The notes beneath the pieces were generated by a model. The model was not told where the DNA came from. It made no database searches and worked only from the letters and a program-made list of their open reading frames with translations. This document shows, in pieces, positions 22,044 through 30,435 of a stretch of DNA of 33,826 nt. The translations under genes and the position numbers were made by a program. The stretch comes from Erythrobacter sp. (lineage in GTDB: Bacteria > Pseudomonadota > Alphaproteobacteria > Sphingomonadales > Sphingomonadaceae), in contig PNKW01000030.1 of assembly GCA_013822695.1 (NCBI GenBank), positions 1-33,826 of the forward strand, written 5' to 3'. Numbering within the stretch: position 1 is the first letter of the stretch; every line of letters starts with the position of its first letter.

Positions 22044-23609
22044 GTGAAAAACATCCAACGCACTCTGATTATGGGTTGCAGCCTGGTCGCTCTGGCGGGT
22101 TGCGGCGCTGACGAGATCGTCTCGCCCGGCACCGGCGGCGACATTTCGGTCGTCATCAACAATCCTGCGCCGACCCCGACGCCCACCCCGACGCCGACCC
22201 CGACCCAGTCGCTGGTCACCCCGGCCGCGGGCTGCCCGCTGATCCTGTCGACCGGCGGCCTGACCGATGCCGGCACGGTTTCGGGTCCGACCGGCACCTA
22301 CCGCGTATGTACGCTGCCCGCGACGGTGAACGCCAGCGACACGCTGCCTTTCGTCAGCGGCCTGCTCTACCAGATCAGCGGCACGACCCTGGTCGGCGCC
22401 GACCAAGGCTTCGGCACCACTACTGTGTCGCGCACCCTCACCATCGAGCCCGGCGTGATCCTGTTCGCGCAGGGCAACTCGGCGCTGATCGTCAACCGCG
22501 GCAATCGCCTGATCGCGAACGGCACCGCGACCCGTCCGATCATCTGGACCAGCCGCAACAACGTCCTCGGCCTCGCCAACGACAACAGCCAGCAGCAGTG
22601 GGGCGGCGTCGTGCTGCTCGGCCGCGCGCCGGTGTCGGATTGCGCCTCGGGTGGTGTGAACACCGAAGCGGCCCCGAACACTAACCCGCAGTGCCAGCAG
22701 AACCTCGAAGGTTCGGCCGTCACCGTGCCCTATGGCGGCAACCAGGCCGCCGACAACTCGGGCTCGCTCACCTTCAACCAGATCCGCTTCTCGGGCTTCG
22801 AACTGGCGCCGGGCAACGAACTCCAGTCGCTGACCACCGGCGGCGCGGGCTCGGGCACCACCATCGCCAACCTGCAGTCTTTCAACAGCTCGGATGACGG
22901 CGTCGAGTTCTTCGGCGGCGGCTTCAACGTCCGCAACCTCGCCGTGATCGGCGCTTCGGACGACTCGCTCGACGTCGACACCGGCGCTCAGGTCAATGTC
23001 GACACCTTCATCGCGGTGCAGCGCGCCAGCACCGGCGACTCGATCATCGAGCTCGACTCGAACGACAACGTCGCCACCCCGATCGGGGCGATCCCGCGCA
23101 CCCGGCTGCAGGTGAACAACTCCACCATGGTTGAGCGGATTGCCGGCTCCAACGCGGCCATGCTGCGTCTGCGCGGCGGTGCGGCCTTCAGCCTCACCAA
23201 CACCGTGATGAACCGTCTCGACGGCACCGGCACCCACTGCTTCCGCGTTGACGAGCAGGTGACCGTCGACAACCTCATCGGCATCAATTCGGTGGTCTGT
23301 GATGGCGGTGCGGCCAACCAGGTGCGCGGCGTTGCCACGGCTGCGGCGGCGATCACTGCTGGTTCGAACGTGAACCTCAACTTCACGATCACCCTCACCG
23401 ACACCGTGGTGAACGGCACCGGCGAAACCGGCGTGACCGCTTTCGACGCCACCCCGCGCTCGAGCTTCTTCGCGCCGGCCCGTACCTTCATCGGTGCGGT
23501 GCAGAACGCGGCCGGGCTCGATGCCTTCCGCGGCTGGACCTGCAATTCGGCGGTGTTCAACTTCGGTGGCACCGGCACTGCCTGCACGACCCTGCCGGTC
23601 TTCAGCTGA
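22044..23609 (+). CDS. Surface lipoprotein with a probable beta-helix fold, partner of the TonB receptor
   Basis: A 521-aa lipoprotein. The lipobox LAGC places the acylated cysteine at C20, after a hydrophobic signal (TLIMGCSLVALAG). A Pro-Thr repeat spacer (six PT units, about residues 43-54) follows. The long domain is rich in Asn, Thr, Gly and short beta-like repeats: LTIEPGVILFAQGNSALIVNRGNRLIANGTATRPIIWTSRN, QWGGVVLLGRAPVSDC, DDGVEFFGGGFNVRNLAVIGASDDSLDVDTGAQVNVD. This resembles secreted right-handed beta-helix proteins; that fold is inference. GTG at 22044 is used with an AGAGGGGA site upstream; an ATG at 22071 would still give a lipobox. A TonB receptor gene follows after a terminator-like hairpin, so the pair probably acts together at the outer membrane; the ligand is unknown. 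Confidence 0.75.
   Translation: MKNIQRTLIMGCSLVALAGCGADEIVSPGTGGDISVVINNPAPTPTPTPTPTPTQSLVTPAAGCPLILSTGGLTDAGTVSGPTGTYRVCTLPATVNASDTLPFVSGLLYQISGTTLVGADQGFGTTTVSRTLTIEPGVILFAQGNSALIVNRGNRLIANGTATRPIIWTSRNNVLGLANDNSQQQWGGVVLLGRAPVSDCASGGVNTEAAPNTNPQCQQNLEGSAVTVPYGGNQAADNSGSLTFNQIRFSGFELAPGNELQSLTTGGAGSGTTIANLQSFNSSDDGVEFFGGGFNVRNLAVIGASDDSLDVDTGAQVNVDTFIAVQRASTGDSIIELDSNDNVATPIGAIPRTRLQVNNSTMVERIAGSNAAMLRLRGGAAFSLTNTVMNRLDGTGTHCFRVDEQVTVDNLIGINSVVCDGGAANQVRGVATAAAAITAGSNVNLNFTITLTDTVVNGTGETGVTAFDATPRSSFFAPARTFIGAVQNAAGLDAFRGWTCNSAVFNFGGTGTACTTLPVFS
22170..22205 (+). repeat. Pro-Thr coding microsatellite
   Basis: Six tandem CCN-ACN units encode PTPTPTPTPTPT directly after the lipoprotein signal region. 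This is a flexible linker; the 6-bp units could vary in number by slippage without frameshift. Confidence 0.8.
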
Positions 23610-23625
23610 TCGCGCCTTTCGAAAC

Positions 23626-23669
23626 GGGGGGGCGCCGCGTCGTGACGCGCGCCTCCCCTTTCTTTCTTT
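23626..23669 (+). terminator. Hairpin with T-rich tail between lipoprotein and TonB receptor genes
   Basis: GGGGGGGCGC (23626-23635) pairs with GCGCCTCCCC (23649-23658) with one G-T wobble, then TTTCTTTCTTT. It lies 16 bp after the lipoprotein stop and 40 bp before the receptor ATG. It looks like a partial terminator that would give more lipoprotein than receptor transcript. Confidence 0.6.
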
Positions 23670-23708
23670 GAGGCCCCGTTCGGGCCAAATCTGTTCAAAG
23701 GCCTATTC

Positions 23709-26519
23709 ATGAGGGGGTCTCGTTTTATGTTGACCGGCACGCGCCTGGCAGGGCTGCTGCTTCTCACCACGTCACTCACCCTGCCTTCGATGCTGCAAGC
23801 GCAGGAAGTGACCGAGGACACCGTGACCGAAGCGGAAGCGGCGCAAGACCCGCTTACCGAAGAGGTCGAGGGCGAGCCGCCGATCGAAGAGGCCGATATC
23901 TCGATCCCGGGCGGCGAAATCGTCGTGACCGGTCGCCGGGGCCGCAATCCCGAGCGTTCCTCGGGCCAGGTCCTCAACGTCCTGACCGAAGCCGATATTG
24001 CCCGCACCGGGGATGGCGACATCGCCGGCGCGCTGGGCCGTGTGAGCGGTCTCTCGCTGGTCGGCAATGGCCGCGTTTTCGTGCGCGGTCTGGGCGACCG
24101 CTATTCGCTCGCGCTGCTCAACGGCCTGCCGCTGCCGAGCCCCGAGCCGCTGAGCCGCGTTGTGCCGCTCGACATCTTCCCGACCAGCGTGATCTCCTCC
24201 TCGCTGGTGCAGAAGTCCTACTCGGCCAACTTCCCGCTCGAATTCGGCGGCGGGGTGATCAACCTCACCACCAAGGCCGTGCCGACCGAAGACTTCCTGA
24301 CGTTCAGCATCAGCGGCAGCGGCGATACCGAGACGACCTTCGAGAACGGCCTCAGCTATATCGGCAGCGACTTTGACCTGTTCGGCTTCGACAACGGCAA
24401 CCGCGACATCCCTTCGAACCTGCAAGCCTTCTTCGACAGCGGCGAGCGTATTGACCAGGTCAGCCCCGATGTCACCGGCCCGATCGCAGCCCAGTTGTTC
24501 CCGGCCAACCTCGTCACCGTCCAGCGCATCCCCAACCTGCGCGCCAACTTCAGCGCCAACCTCACCGGGGGCTTTTCGGTCGAACTGGGCGATGACACCT
24601 ATCTTGGCGTGATCGCCACCGGCGGCATCTCGAACAAGTTTCGCAACCGCACGGTGCTGAGCCAGGTCGGCAACGGCGACCTCAGCCAGCTCAACGAGAC
24701 CAGCACCACCTTCATCACCGATGAGAACACCCTGGTGAACGCGCTGATCGGGGTCGGTCTCGACATCGGCGAGCACACGGTGCGCTGGACCAACCTCTAC
24801 ATCCGCGACACGCTCAAGACCGCGCGTCTGGGCGAGCGGACCGACTTCCTGCTCGGGGTCGACGGTTTCGACTTCATCGAGCAGCAGACCGGCTGGTTCG
24901 AACGCCAGCTGATCGACACCCAGCTCGTCACCGAACTGAACTTCGGCAAGCTCGGCATTGACCTGCGCGGCGGCTTTGCCCGCACCGATCGCGAAGCGCC
25001 GTTCAACGCGACGATCGAATATGTCCGCACCGGCAACCCGGGTGACCCCTTCGGCGACCAGTTTGTCGCCAACATTGGCGGTGTCGGCGCGCAGCAGTTC
25101 GCCAGTCGTCCTCTGGTGGAATTCGACGATCTGCAGGAAGATCAGTATTTCGGCGGGATCGACGTCTCCTACGAGCTGCTCGACACGCTCGATGTGACGG
25201 TCGGCTATTCCTATTATGACACCAGCCGCCGCTCATCCAGCCGCGGCTTCCTGCCGCTGGTGTCTTGCGGCCTCGTCTGCAACGGCTTCCTGTCTGCTGA
25301 ACAGTCCAGCGCGTTGATCCTGGCGTTGGGCCTGCGCCAGCCGGGTGACATCGTCAATGGCGCAACCATCGCAACCACCCCGGCTCCGCTGACGCTTCCC
25401 GATGGAACCGTGGTGCCTGCAGGCTCCCGCTTCTTCGACGTGACGATCCTCGAACGTTCGCTCTTCCCGGTGTTCGATGCGGCGCTGACGGTGCATGCCG
25501 GTTACGGTCAGGTTCGCTGGGCCGCGACCGACCGCCTGACGGTCGAAGTCGGCGGGCGGTTCGAGGACGCTGTCCAGACTGTGGCGATCGACCAGTCGGT
25601 CTTCAACACGCCGATCGCCGGCGCCACGCCGACCGACATCGCCAATGATTACCTGCTTCCGGGCGGGACGATCACCTTCGAGGCGACCGACGATCTGCAG
25701 CTGCGCCTTTCGGCTTCGCAGACCATCGCCCGCCCGCAGTTCCGCGAACTGGTCGAACAGCTCTATTTCGATCCGGAATCGAACCGCCGCTACGTCGGCA
25801 ACCCGTTCCTGCAGGACAGCGAACTGACCAACGTCGAAGCACGCGCCGAATACTACCTCGGCGGTCGCAACAAGATCAGCCTCGCCGGGTTCTACAAGGA
25901 CATCTCGAACCCGATCGAGAACTTCCTGGTCTTCGTGCCGGGCGAACTGCGCACCAGCTTCGCCAACGCGCCCGGGGCCGAGCTCTACGGCGTCGAGCTT
26001 GACGCCTCCTATGCCTTCGATCTGTTCGACTGGGGCGGGTTCTTCGCGACCAAGCAGCTGCTGCTGATCGGCAACTATACCTACAGCCAGTCGAGCATCG
26101 CGGTCTCGCCGGGGGATATTGCCCCGGTGCCCGGCACGCCCAACCAGGACGCGAGCCTGCTGTTCGACGCGGGCGCGCCGCTGGTCGGCCAGTCGGATCA
26201 CGTCGCGAACCTTTCGATCGGGCTCGAGGACACGGAGAAGGTGCAGCAGTTCACCTTCCTGTTCAACTATGCCAGCGAGCGCGTGACCTTGCGCGGCGGG
26301 CCGCTGCCCGACGTGGTCGAGGATCCGGGCCTGACGGTCGATTTCGTGGCGCGCGGCGAGCTCAAGCTGGGCGGCGTGCCGCTCGAACTAAGCTTCGATG
26401 TGCGCAACATCTTCGGCCGCGACAATTTCGAGTTCCAGGAGTTCAACGGCAACCGCATCGAAATCAACACCTTCGAAGTCGGCACCAGCTTCTCGCTCGG
26501 GCTCAAGGCGGAATTCTGA
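23709..26519 (+). CDS. TonB-dependent outer-membrane receptor
   Basis: A 936-aa receptor. A signal peptide (LAGLLLLTTSLTLPSMLQAQ) is followed by an acidic stretch and the TonB-box-like GGEIVVTGRRG (about residues 69-79). The plug domain has NVLTEADIARTGDGDIAGALGRVSGLSLVGNGRVFVRGLGDRYSLALLNGLPLPSPEPLSRVVPLDIFP and EFGGGVINLTTKA. A long beta-barrel follows and ends in the outer-membrane signal TSFSLGLKAEF with terminal Phe. It imports an unknown substrate with energy from TonB-ExbBD. Starts: ATG at 23709 (AAAGG 7 bp upstream) or ATG at 23727 (GAGGGGG 9 bp upstream); the signal peptide works with both. It is 99 bp downstream of its presumed lipoprotein partner and followed by a strong terminator. 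Confidence 0.93.
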   Translation: MRGSRFMLTGTRLAGLLLLTTSLTLPSMLQAQEVTEDTVTEAEAAQDPLTEEVEGEPPIEEADISIPGGEIVVTGRRGRNPERSSGQVLNVLTEADIARTGDGDIAGALGRVSGLSLVGNGRVFVRGLGDRYSLALLNGLPLPSPEPLSRVVPLDIFPTSVISSSLVQKSYSANFPLEFGGGVINLTTKAVPTEDFLTFSISGSGDTETTFENGLSYIGSDFDLFGFDNGNRDIPSNLQAFFDSGERIDQVSPDVTGPIAAQLFPANLVTVQRIPNLRANFSANLTGGFSVELGDDTYLGVIATGGISNKFRNRTVLSQVGNGDLSQLNETSTTFITDENTLVNALIGVGLDIGEHTVRWTNLYIRDTLKTARLGERTDFLLGVDGFDFIEQQTGWFERQLIDTQLVTELNFGKLGIDLRGGFARTDREAPFNATIEYVRTGNPGDPFGDQFVANIGGVGAQQFASRPLVEFDDLQEDQYFGGIDVSYELLDTLDVTVGYSYYDTSRRSSSRGFLPLVSCGLVCNGFLSAEQSSALILALGLRQPGDIVNGATIATTPAPLTLPDGTVVPAGSRFFDVTILERSLFPVFDAALTVHAGYGQVRWAATDRLTVEVGGRFEDAVQTVAIDQSVFNTPIAGATPTDIANDYLLPGGTITFEATDDLQLRLSASQTIARPQFRELVEQLYFDPESNRRYVGNPFLQDSELTNVEARAEYYLGGRNKISLAGFYKDISNPIENFLVFVPGELRTSFANAPGAELYGVELDASYAFDLFDWGGFFATKQLLLIGNYTYSQSSIAVSPGDIAPVPGTPNQDASLLFDAGAPLVGQSDHVANLSIGLEDTEKVQQFTFLFNYASERVTLRGGPLPDVVEDPGLTVDFVARGELKLGGVPLELSFDVRNIFGRDNFEFQEFNGNRIEINTFEVGTSFSLGLKAEF

Positions 26520-26540
26520 TCCTGCCCTGACGGCTAACGG

Positions 26541-26572
26541 AAAGGCCGCTCCCTTCGGGGGGCGGCCTTTTT
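26541..26572 (+). terminator. Rho-independent terminator of the receptor gene
   Basis: AAAGGCCGC (26541-26549) pairs with GCGGCCTTT (26562-26570). The inner CCC/GGG pairs close a UUCG-type loop, and TT follows. It starts 21 bp after the TonB-receptor stop. Confidence 0.88.
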
Positions 26573-26666
26573 CGTTGGGAAGGCGGAACGACAGATTGGC
26601 GCACTGCGCTCGGCCGGGGCAACGTCAGGTTCTAGGATGATCGCGGAGCTTCGCGGATGACCGGAA

Positions 26667-26694
26667 TTGGGTGGAGAGCAGAAGGGCGGCTTTT
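26667..26694. repeat. Degenerate dispersed motif, copy 1
   Basis: TTGGGTGGAGAGCAGAAGGG then CGGCTTTT resembles 27903-27930 and more weakly 27970-27994. It is part of the 229-bp gap between receptor and epimerase genes, which otherwise holds only the terminator at 26541. It may be a remnant of a family of decayed intergenic repeats. Confidence 0.3.
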
Positions 26695-26748
26695 GCGAAT
26701 AGCACGAGCAAGTGCTGACAATCACAACGTTCGATGTAAGATCGCGCG

Positions 26749-27792
26749 ATGTCGAAGGCCTTCATTTTAGGTGGAACGGGACAAATCGGTCTCGCTGTTG
26801 CAGAGCGCCTGCTCAAGGATGGCTGGCAAGTCACTTTGGGGAGCCGCGGCAGGCAGCAACTGCCGACTCACATCACCGAGATAGGTGCGAAACCCTGTCG
26901 CGTTGATCGCTCAGAGTTCGAGGAACTCGCGTCGGCAATCGGTAGCGGTTGCGACTTGCTGATCGATACAATCGCCTTCGACGCCGCTCACGCCCGTCAG
27001 CTATTGGCTGTTCAATACAATGTGGGGCAGATTATCGCGATTTCGTCTGCGAGCGTATATTCCGATGCGCAAGGACGAACCCTCGATGAAGCCCGCCAGA
27101 ATGGCTTCCCCGAATTGCCTCATCGGATGACCGAAGAGCAATCAACAGTAGAGCCAGGACCATCAACCTATTCCACGAGAAAGGTGGCTATGGAGCGCGC
27201 GCTCATGGAAGGGGCCATGTGCCCGGTTGCTGTTCTGCGTCCATGCGCAATTCATGGACCGTTCAGTGCCCACCCGCGTGAATGGTGGTTCGTGAAACGA
27301 TTGCTCGACGGGCGCGAGAAGATCCCCTTGGCATATGGTGGCCAGAGTCAGTTTCAGACCAGCGCGACGGAAAACATCGGAGCCTTGGTTTCCACCTTGG
27401 CAGGCTCAAGGCTTGGTGGGATTTTCAACATAGGTGACCCCGATGCACCTACGGTGCTGGAGATTGGCAACGCGATATTTGCTGAATGTGCGATTGATGC
27501 GAATTTGGTTCTGGTCGACACGCAAACCTACCCTCCTCGGGTAGGAGCAACACCGTGGTCAGTTCCGAAGCCATTCACGATAGACGATGCCAAGGCGCGT
27601 TGCGCTGGCTATCGGCCCATAGGTTCCTATCGAGAGACGGTGTCCCGGACATGCCGCTGGTTGATGGAGCACCACCCCGATCACTGGCGAGCACGCTTCC
27701 CACAGCTGGCGCTTTATCCTTACGACATGTTCGATTACGGGGCTGAGGATAGCTTCCTTTCTGCGTCCGCTGCTGGCGGCGCAGCAAACTAG
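26749..27792 (+). CDS. NAD-dependent epimerase/dehydratase (extended SDR)
   Basis: A 347-aa Rossmann-fold protein. The N-terminal nucleotide-binding motif is FILGGTGQIGLAVAERLL. AISSASVYSD and a YxxxK pair in PSTYSTRKVAMERALM are the catalytic Ser/Tyr/Lys elements. LRPCAIHGPF and SATENIGALV...GGIFNIGDPDAPTVLEIGNAI follow as in sugar-nucleotide epimerases or reductases. The substrate is unknown. Base and codon use differ from the neighbours: many TTG, ATA, CGA and TCT/TCA codons and clearly lower GC, suggesting acquired DNA. It stands alone between repeat-bearing gaps. Confidence 0.85.
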   Translation: MSKAFILGGTGQIGLAVAERLLKDGWQVTLGSRGRQQLPTHITEIGAKPCRVDRSEFEELASAIGSGCDLLIDTIAFDAAHARQLLAVQYNVGQIIAISSASVYSDAQGRTLDEARQNGFPELPHRMTEEQSTVEPGPSTYSTRKVAMERALMEGAMCPVAVLRPCAIHGPFSAHPREWWFVKRLLDGREKIPLAYGGQSQFQTSATENIGALVSTLAGSRLGGIFNIGDPDAPTVLEIGNAIFAECAIDANLVLVDTQTYPPRVGATPWSVPKPFTIDDAKARCAGYRPIGSYRETVSRTCRWLMEHHPDHWRARFPQLALYPYDMFDYGAEDSFLSASAAGGAAN

Positions 27793-27902
27793 AGATTTTG
27801 TCCGCTAAGGGGTCGCTTCCTGAATGGCACGAATTTTTCAGAAGCGAGGCAAAGCTGCCATACCGCTTTCTGGATCGCGATGCGACTTCGGTTTTGACCG
27901 AT

Positions 27903-27930
27903 TGTGGGTGGGGAGCGGAATGGCGGTGTT
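27903..27930. repeat. Degenerate dispersed motif, copy 2
   Basis: TGTGGGTGGGGAGCGGAATG then GCGGTGTT is similar to 26667-26694 in the same orientation. It lies in the 215-bp gap 27793-28007, where I see no gene. Confidence 0.3.
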
Positions 27931-28007
27931 CCATGCCAAGCGCGGCAGGCGGTCATTGAGGCTTCAAGTGGATTGCGAAAGGGCGGCTCTTGGCTCAGAC
28001 TTGAAAA

Positions 28008-28430
28008 ATGCGCCTTCTCTTTTTCCTAATCCTGTTGTCCGCGAGCACCGTTGTACTAGCATCTATCCCAAGTGGCAAGAGCTACGGAGCGTGGCGTGTA
28101 ATCAGCATATCAAGCATCGATGGTGTTAGTGGCGACGACCCTGCTGTGATCTTGACTCAGGGTGATGAGTCAAATGTCCTAGAAGTTCGCTGGGAGGAAG
28201 GCACCTCTATCAATGCTTCGATCTATATCGAAAAATGCCGAGGCGAGGACAGTTTTGAAGCTTCCGAATCCATGACATCCCCAGAGGACGTTGAGACGCG
28301 ATTGCGCACGAAATTTCATCTTTGGATGGGTCAGGCCAAGCGCGCTTGCGGTTCGAGACCGCCTTTCAAGATGAAGGGCTTGGACAAAGCCATGAATGAC
28401 TTCACCGATCGATTGCGGTTCTACCGTTAG
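28008..28430 (+). CDS. Small secreted protein of unknown function
   Basis: A 140-aa protein with a clean signal peptide MRLLFFLILLSASTVVLAS. The mature part (IPSGKSYGAWRVISISSIDGVSGDDPAVILTQGDESNVLEVRWEEGTSINASIYIEKCRG...) has two cysteines (EKCRGE, RACGSR) and an alternating beta-like pattern. I recognise no family. Like the upstream epimerase gene it has low GC and atypical codons, so both may belong to one acquired segment. No clear ribosome-binding site precedes the ATG. It is probably periplasmic. Confidence 0.6.
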   Translation: MRLLFFLILLSASTVVLASIPSGKSYGAWRVISISSIDGVSGDDPAVILTQGDESNVLEVRWEEGTSINASIYIEKCRGEDSFEASESMTSPEDVETRLRTKFHLWMGQAKRACGSRPPFKMKGLDKAMNDFTDRLRFYR

Positions 28431-28550
28431 CAGGGGGAGCCCACGTCCGCTTTTGGGAAAACTGCTCGAAGGCGGTTACGGCAGGAACGGGGTCGGCTTG
28501 CGAATTTCCGCTTTCGGCGGCAAGACGGACTAAGCTGCCGTTCGCTTACT

Positions 28551-28640
28551 CGTCTCCCCGGACTTGATCCGGGGCCCCGCTGCCTTCCAGCGCGGATGGT
28601 GAAAAGGAAAGCGGGGTCCCGGGTCAAGCCCGGGAAGACG
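28551..28640. repeat. 90-bp palindromic dispersed repeat, copy 1
   Basis: The arms CGTCTCCCCGGACTTGATCC and GGGTCAAGCCCGGGAAGACG are imperfect inverted repeats, each with its own hairpin. The whole aligns with the reverse complement of 32358-32453, including the shared GGGGCCCCGCTGCCTTCC core. It sits in the gene-free stretch 28431-28883. Confidence 0.75.
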
Positions 28641-28828
28641 GGACGTCTGGCCGATTTTCCTACACACCCGCCAATCGCTAAAGTGCGCTCCGGCTCTTTC
28701 CCATCGTTGTGTCCGGCCTGTGAGGCCGTTGGATTGCCGGGGTGCAAAACAAGGCCGCGCTCCCCTGTCCGTCCGCTTGTGGAAAGCCGATGTGAATATC
28801 TGTATTTATTGGTGAAATCGGAGCTGCG

Positions 28829-28853
28829 CAAAGCGGACACGGTGTCCGCTTTG
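28829..28853. other. 25-bp near-perfect palindrome near the response-regulator 3' end
   Basis: CAAAGCGGACAC-G-GTGTCCGCTTTG has two perfect 12-bp arms around one base. It lies 31 bp after the response-regulator stop on the minus strand. It lacks a T-run, so it may be a terminator, a repeat remnant or an operator. Nothing else in 28641-28828 looks like a gene. Confidence 0.6.
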
Positions 28854-28883
28854 TCCGCATTAGGTCGCGCCCAAGCCGCCCGC

Positions 28884-29558
28884 TCAGCTCAGATCAAAGA
28901 CATACCCCAGCGACCGCACCGTGCGCAGCGGGTTGCCGCCGCCTGCCGCCTTGATCGCGCGCCGCAACCGGCCGATCCACACATCGACCGTGCGCTCGTC
29001 GATCGGGGGTTCGCGCTTGCCGAGGCCGGCGATCAGATCCTCGCGGGTCAGCACGCGGTTGGGGTTTTCGGCGAGGAAGCGCAGCAGGCGGAATTCGTTG
29101 GGTCGGAGCACGATCGGCTGCTCGTTCCAACGTGCCTGCAAGGCGGCCATGTCGATGGTCAGCGCGCCCAGTTCGAAGCGGCGCGTTGCCTGGCGCTCGA
29201 CCCCGCGTGATTGCAGCGCGAGCACGCGGTCGAGCACCGCGGTGCGGGTGAGCGGGCCGATCACGTAGTCGTCCGCCCCGGCACGCAAGGCGCGGCGGCG
29301 GTCCTCGGGGTCGTCCTCCTCGAGCACCATGGTGACATGGGCATCGGCGGTGCGGGCATCGGCACGCAGGCGGCGGCACATTTCGAGCCCCGCAAGCTCG
29401 GGCATCACCCAGTCGACAAAGGCCCACATTGGCCCCTCAACCAGCCGCCGCGGGCCCTCTGGCCCCAGCCTGTCGAAGGTGAAGCGGCGCTGATCATGCA
29501 CGAAATCCTCGAGGCTTTCGCCCAGTTCACTCGTCAGAAAGATATTGACGACATCCAT
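28884..29558 (-). CDS. PhoB-type response regulator with a degenerate receiver domain
   Basis: A 224-aa two-domain regulator. The C-terminal winged helix is typical of OmpR/PhoB proteins and closest in style to PhoB: ELGALTIDMAALQARWNEQPIVLRPNEFRLLRFLAENPNRVLTREDLI, then DERTVDVWIGRLRRAIKAAGG and the end LRTVRSLGYVFDLS. The receiver keeps the phospho-acceptor position D49 (FVDWVMPELAGLEMCRRLR). It lacks the acidic pair after beta-1 (FLTSELGES instead of xxDD/ED) and the conserved lysine (DDYVIGPLT instead of xxKP). It may therefore act without phosphorylation or sense otherwise. No histidine kinase gene is adjacent. The targets are unknown. Confidence 0.88.
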   Translation of the reverse strand: MDVVNIFLTSELGESLEDFVHDQRRFTFDRLGPEGPRRLVEGPMWAFVDWVMPELAGLEMCRRLRADARTADAHVTMVLEEDDPEDRRRALRAGADDYVIGPLTRTAVLDRVLALQSRGVERQATRRFELGALTIDMAALQARWNEQPIVLRPNEFRLLRFLAENPNRVLTREDLIAGLGKREPPIDERTVDVWIGRLRRAIKAAGGGNPLRTVRSLGYVFDLS

Positions 29559-29673
29559 GTTGCAGCCAGCCCCGTTTTGCGCGGGAGTGGCGCAAGGGTG
29601 TGACGCGTTTGTGACTGCTTTTCAATTGTAAGTAACCGCGCCGACAGAGGTCGTCGGCCTGTCCCGAATGGGG

Positions 29674-30429
29674 TCAGGCCAACGTCAGGCCCCCGTCGAC
29701 CACCAGCGTCTGCCCGGTGATATAGGCCGACAGCGGCGAGGCGAGGAACAGCGCGGCGCCGGCCATGTCCTCGGGCGTGCCCATGCGGCGCAGGGGGATG
29801 CGCCTGATGCTGGCTTCCAGGCGTTCGGGGTGGTCGGTGGTGACACTGGTGAGCTTGGTCGGCACCAGCCCCGGCGCGATGCCGTTGACGCGGATACCGT
29901 CCCGCGCCCAGGCCTCGCCCAGCGTCTTGGTGAGGCTCGCCGCGCCGGCCTTGGAGGCGGCGTAGGCGGGCGTCCCGATGGTCGATTTGAACGCGGCGAC
30001 GCTGGAGACGATGATGATCCTGCCCCCGGCCTCGGCCAGCGCGGGGTGGAAGGCGGTTGCCGCGTCCATCACCGAATTGAGGTTGATGTCGACCACCGCA
30101 TCCCAGCCCTCGCGCGCGAATTCCTGCCGCCCGTAACGCACCGTGCCCTGACACAGCACCAGCACGTCGAGCGGGCCGAAACCCTCGGCCAGACGCCCCG
30201 CCGCCGCGCGGTCGGTAAGGTCGAGCTGGCGGTATTCGAGGCCGGTGAAGTCCGAATCCTCGGCTTCGAGATAGTCGCCGAAATCGGGCCGGGTGCCGGT
30301 GACAGTCACCACCGCCCCGCGCTGGCGGAAGCCGTGTGCGATGCCATTGCCGATCCCGCTCGACCCGCCGATGACGAGGACGCGTTTGCCGGTGAAGTCG
30401 AGGGGGTCGGTCAAGGCTGATTGCTCCAC
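29674..30429 (-). CDS. Short-chain dehydrogenase/reductase
   Basis: A 251-aa classical SDR. It has KRVLVIGGSSGIGNGIAHGF (cofactor loop), the LCQG loop, IIIVSSVAAF (catalytic Ser), TPAYAASKAGAASLTKTLG (YxxxK) and RVNGIAPGLVPT, and ends SAYITGQTLVVDGGLTLA. It oxidises or reduces an unknown alcohol/ketone with NAD(P). The GTG start at 30429 is chosen: AAGGGG lies 6 bp upstream, and the frame further upstream (to 30477) only translates a palindromic repeat. That ribosome-binding site is part of the hairpin 30436-30457, which could mask it. The acyl-CoA dehydrogenase gene upstream on the same strand suggests a shared role in acyl-CoA or terpenoid/fatty-acid breakdown. Confidence 0.88.
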   Translation of the reverse strand: MEQSALTDPLDFTGKRVLVIGGSSGIGNGIAHGFRQRGAVVTVTGTRPDFGDYLEAEDSDFTGLEYRQLDLTDRAAAGRLAEGFGPLDVLVLCQGTVRYGRQEFAREGWDAVVDINLNSVMDAATAFHPALAEAGGRIIIVSSVAAFKSTIGTPAYAASKAGAASLTKTLGEAWARDGIRVNGIAPGLVPTKLTSVTTDHPERLEASIRRIPLRRMGTPEDMAGAALFLASPLSAYITGQTLVVDGGLTLA

Positions 30430-30435
30430 ATAAAG

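Noticed and set aside
22170..22205. Tandem 6-bp repeats considered as a CRISPR or VNTR locus
   Set aside because: They are in-frame Pro-Thr codons of a lipoprotein linker; there are no spacers and no cas genes in the window.
28678..28860. 60-codon minus-strand frame in the 28.4-28.9 kb gap
   Set aside because: Short, low-complexity, no start signal, and it overlaps the end of a palindrome; no support as a gene.
28596..29210. Plus-strand open frame of 204 codons beside the response-regulator gene
   Set aside because: Its first part translates a palindromic repeat and its second half is the antisense of the response regulator. No domain pattern and no ribosome-binding site.
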